NCBI GenBank assembly: GCA_019914945.1
Contig: CM034104.1
Coordinates: forward strand, 2,110,501 to 2,174,500
Length of the DNA: 64,000 nt
Direction of reading: 5' to 3'
Source of the DNA: Typha latifolia
Taxonomy: Eukaryota > Streptophyta > Magnoliopsida > Poales > Typhaceae
The notes beneath the pieces are model-generated. The model saw nothing but the letters and a program-made list of their open reading frames with translations. It ran no database searches and was not told where the DNA came from. The position numbers and the translations under genes were made by a program. Of the stretch, positions 62,233 through 64,000 are shown piece by piece (positions within the stretch are counted from its first letter, which is position 1; the number at the start of each line of letters is the position of its first letter).

Positions 62233-64000
62233 ATGCTCCTCTTTTTTATATCACTCTCTTGTTTCCTACTCCTCCTCATCACCAATCCACTCCCCTTGAA
62301 GAAGACCCTTCCTTCTTGGGTGCATGAGATGATGGTTGTATGCCTCCTACTTGTGCAAGAGCTCTTGTCTTCCTTGTGGCATTCATTGTTTAGCTCCCAG
62401 TTCTTGGATTGTTCATCCCAGATGTCTACCGAGTGGAAGTGTTCCCCTAAGGTGGGAGAAGTGGTGGGAGTGGAGATAAGAGAAGCTAATAGAATCTTGG
62501 ATTTGCCTGACTTAGCCTTGGAGTGCATCCTGGAGAAGCTCTCCCCAGCTGCATTGGCAAACATGGCATGCGTTTGTAGATCTCTTAGGGATAGGTGTAG
62601 ATGTGATCATCTCTGGGAGAGGCATATGAGGGAGAAGTGGAGTCCGGTGGTCGGGGAGGCGGCTCGCCGGGAGTGGGAGAGATATTCTGCGCCGAGAAAG
62701 GATTCTGCGGCGGCGACGGATGGCGATGTAGAGAAATCGACGGCGAAGGACTGGATGGAGTTGCTGTCATGTTTCTGGCCTCTTTCATGGTTTAGTTCTA
62801 AGGTTGATGATACCAGGAGTAAATCTAAGAGTGATTTGCAGTTAGATTCAATCATATCCTGGTATGTGGCACTTGAGAGTGGCAAATTTTTGTTTCCTGC
62901 CCAGGTCTATAATCGTGAGGTAATTATCATACCAGAGTTAATTTCATGTTCTTTTGCATCTTTTATACCATCTAGTTTGATCCTGTTGTTATTTAGTTTC
63001 TAAATTTCATGGCGGTAATTATGAAGGTTATTGCCACAGGCTTTATATCCATATTTTTTTTTGGGCATCCAGTAATGCTTTTTTATCTGAGTCATATTAG
63101 TACTAGAATTTAGGTCAAATTGTGTGATGCTAGATGATTTATTACTTGGTGTTGTCATCTATCTAGTCTCTACCATTTTGTTCTTCTGCACAGTGCACAG
63201 GATACTTATTTTCATGATTTTCCAACAGAACGGCCACACCGGCTTTTTGTTATCATGCTATGATGCTCATCTTAGCTATGACCGGAAAACCAACACCTTC
63301 TATGCAAGGTATGTGCCGAACTTCTTATACTAATTCAAGTTCATGGATATATCCCTTTTGATGATCATTCTTGTTCTCTGTCAGAAACCTAGTTGTTTCA
63401 ACTGAATGAGATATAATTTTGGATCATTTCCAGTCAAAACTGAATCTTTTTTTTTCGTCCTAGTAAAACTCTTTGATTACATTGACATTACATGAGAAAT
63501 CGACAAAATATTTTCATATCTAAAGGTTCTCAACTTCAAGAACATTATTAGAGGTCAAAGTAGCAAAGTAAGAGCTTTAGCATGATTTTGCTTTTAAGTT
63601 GTCGGATTATCTGAATCTGATCAGCTTACAATGGATTATTCCATAGGTATCCACCACATGGTCAAAAGCCTGTAAAAATGGAAGACAGAATACAGTGGGA
63701 CAGGCTGCGAGCTTCACCTGTTAACACTCCTGCACATGATCTTTATGTTTCTGATTGTCTGAATGACTTGTGCCCAGGAGATCACTTTGAGATTCAGTGG
63801 AGAAGAAACAAAGAATTCCCATATGGTACATATTTTACAATACATTGCCTTCCTTTTACCTTTTCTTTTTTTCTTATTTAAACTCATTTTTCTCTGGGTT
63901 ATAGTATCTCTGTTCAAAGTAGACTTTATTGTATCTGTTAATAGTGTTTTCTTATGTATGGCAGGCTGGTGGTATGGAGTTGTGGGTCATTTGGAGTCGT
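62233..64000 (+). CDS. F-box protein (partial, runs off the right edge)
   Basis: Predicted SCF ubiquitin ligase adaptor. Exons 62233-62919, 63229-63308, 63647-63825 and 63965-beyond the window; 327 codons are visible. The N terminus has a hydrophobic segment (residues 2-20, [19 protein letters not shown]) that may be a membrane anchor. The F-box is at about 88-131 ([38 protein letters not shown]), the part that binds SKP1/ASK. The following region includes [59 protein letters not shown] and [11 protein letters not shown]. This matches a small plant F-box family with an N-terminal hydrophobic leader (Arabidopsis At2g26850/At2g32560 type, from memory). Substrates are unknown to me. The start ATG at 62233 keeps the hydrophobic leader; all junctions are GT-AG. 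Confidence 0.9.

Overview
The window is nuclear DNA from a flowering plant, most likely a monocot. Genes are split by short GT-AG introns. The 5' ends of several genes (the CDPK first exon, the DUF617 gene, the VQ gene) are strongly GC-rich, while intergenic DNA is very AT-rich, with (GA)n, (TA)n and (AAT)n microsatellites and small MITE-type repeats. The species cannot be named from the sequence. Exon coordinates were worked out by hand from splice signals, reading frame and recalled family sequence; no search was run.

Layout. 56-337 (-): first exon of L-2-hydroxyglutarate dehydrogenase, running off the left edge. 1152-3863 (+): Sfp-type phosphopantetheinyl transferase, 5 exons. 6050-8437 (-): MYB-CC transcription factor, 6 coding exons. 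9.4-15.1 kb: AT-rich intergenic DNA with microsatellites and a hAT-type MITE. 15101-15544 (-): VQ-motif protein. 19352-21817 (+): calcium-dependent protein kinase, 8 exons. 23605-23979 (-): SF3B6 (p14) splicing factor. 24641-29871 (-): dihydropyrimidinase, 13 exons. 31683-37141 (-): LAS1-like rRNA-processing protein, 9 exons. 37744-38227 (+): mitochondrial acyl carrier protein, 2 exons. 40877-43967 (-): cyclophilin CYP22/PPIH type, 7 exons. 46019-47010 (-): 60-residue membrane microprotein. 49208-50272 (-): C2H2 zinc-finger protein. 51136-55750 (-): mitochondrial-type PPR protein, 3 exons, with a nested pile of transposons in its second intron. 56346-57098 (-): MIZU-KUSSEI1-like DUF617 protein. 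57.1-62.2 kb: AT-rich intergenic DNA. 62233 to the right edge (+): F-box protein, cut at its fourth exon.

Functional themes. Most genes are dispersed housekeeping genes (mitochondrial metabolism, pyrimidine breakdown, splicing, ribosome maturation) mixed with signalling and regulatory genes (CDPK, VQ, MYB-CC, C2H2, MIZ1-like, F-box). This is not an operon-like system. Two links stand out. The window holds both a phosphopantetheinyl transferase and a mitochondrial acyl carrier protein, a plausible enzyme-substrate pair. Also, telo-box sequences (AAACCCTAA or its complement) recur just upstream of, or in the first intron of, six housekeeping genes, with site II (TGGGCY) motifs in the shared LAS1/mtACP promoter and beside L2HGDH.

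I found no convincing wholly new biological system. The best leads are the nested MITEs in the PPR intron (one with a perfect 9-bp target-site duplication), a hAT-type MITE with a perfect 8-bp duplication, an in-frame alternative last exon of the microprotein gene, and a possible short-peptide locus near 47.5 kb with TAATG-overlapping small ORFs.
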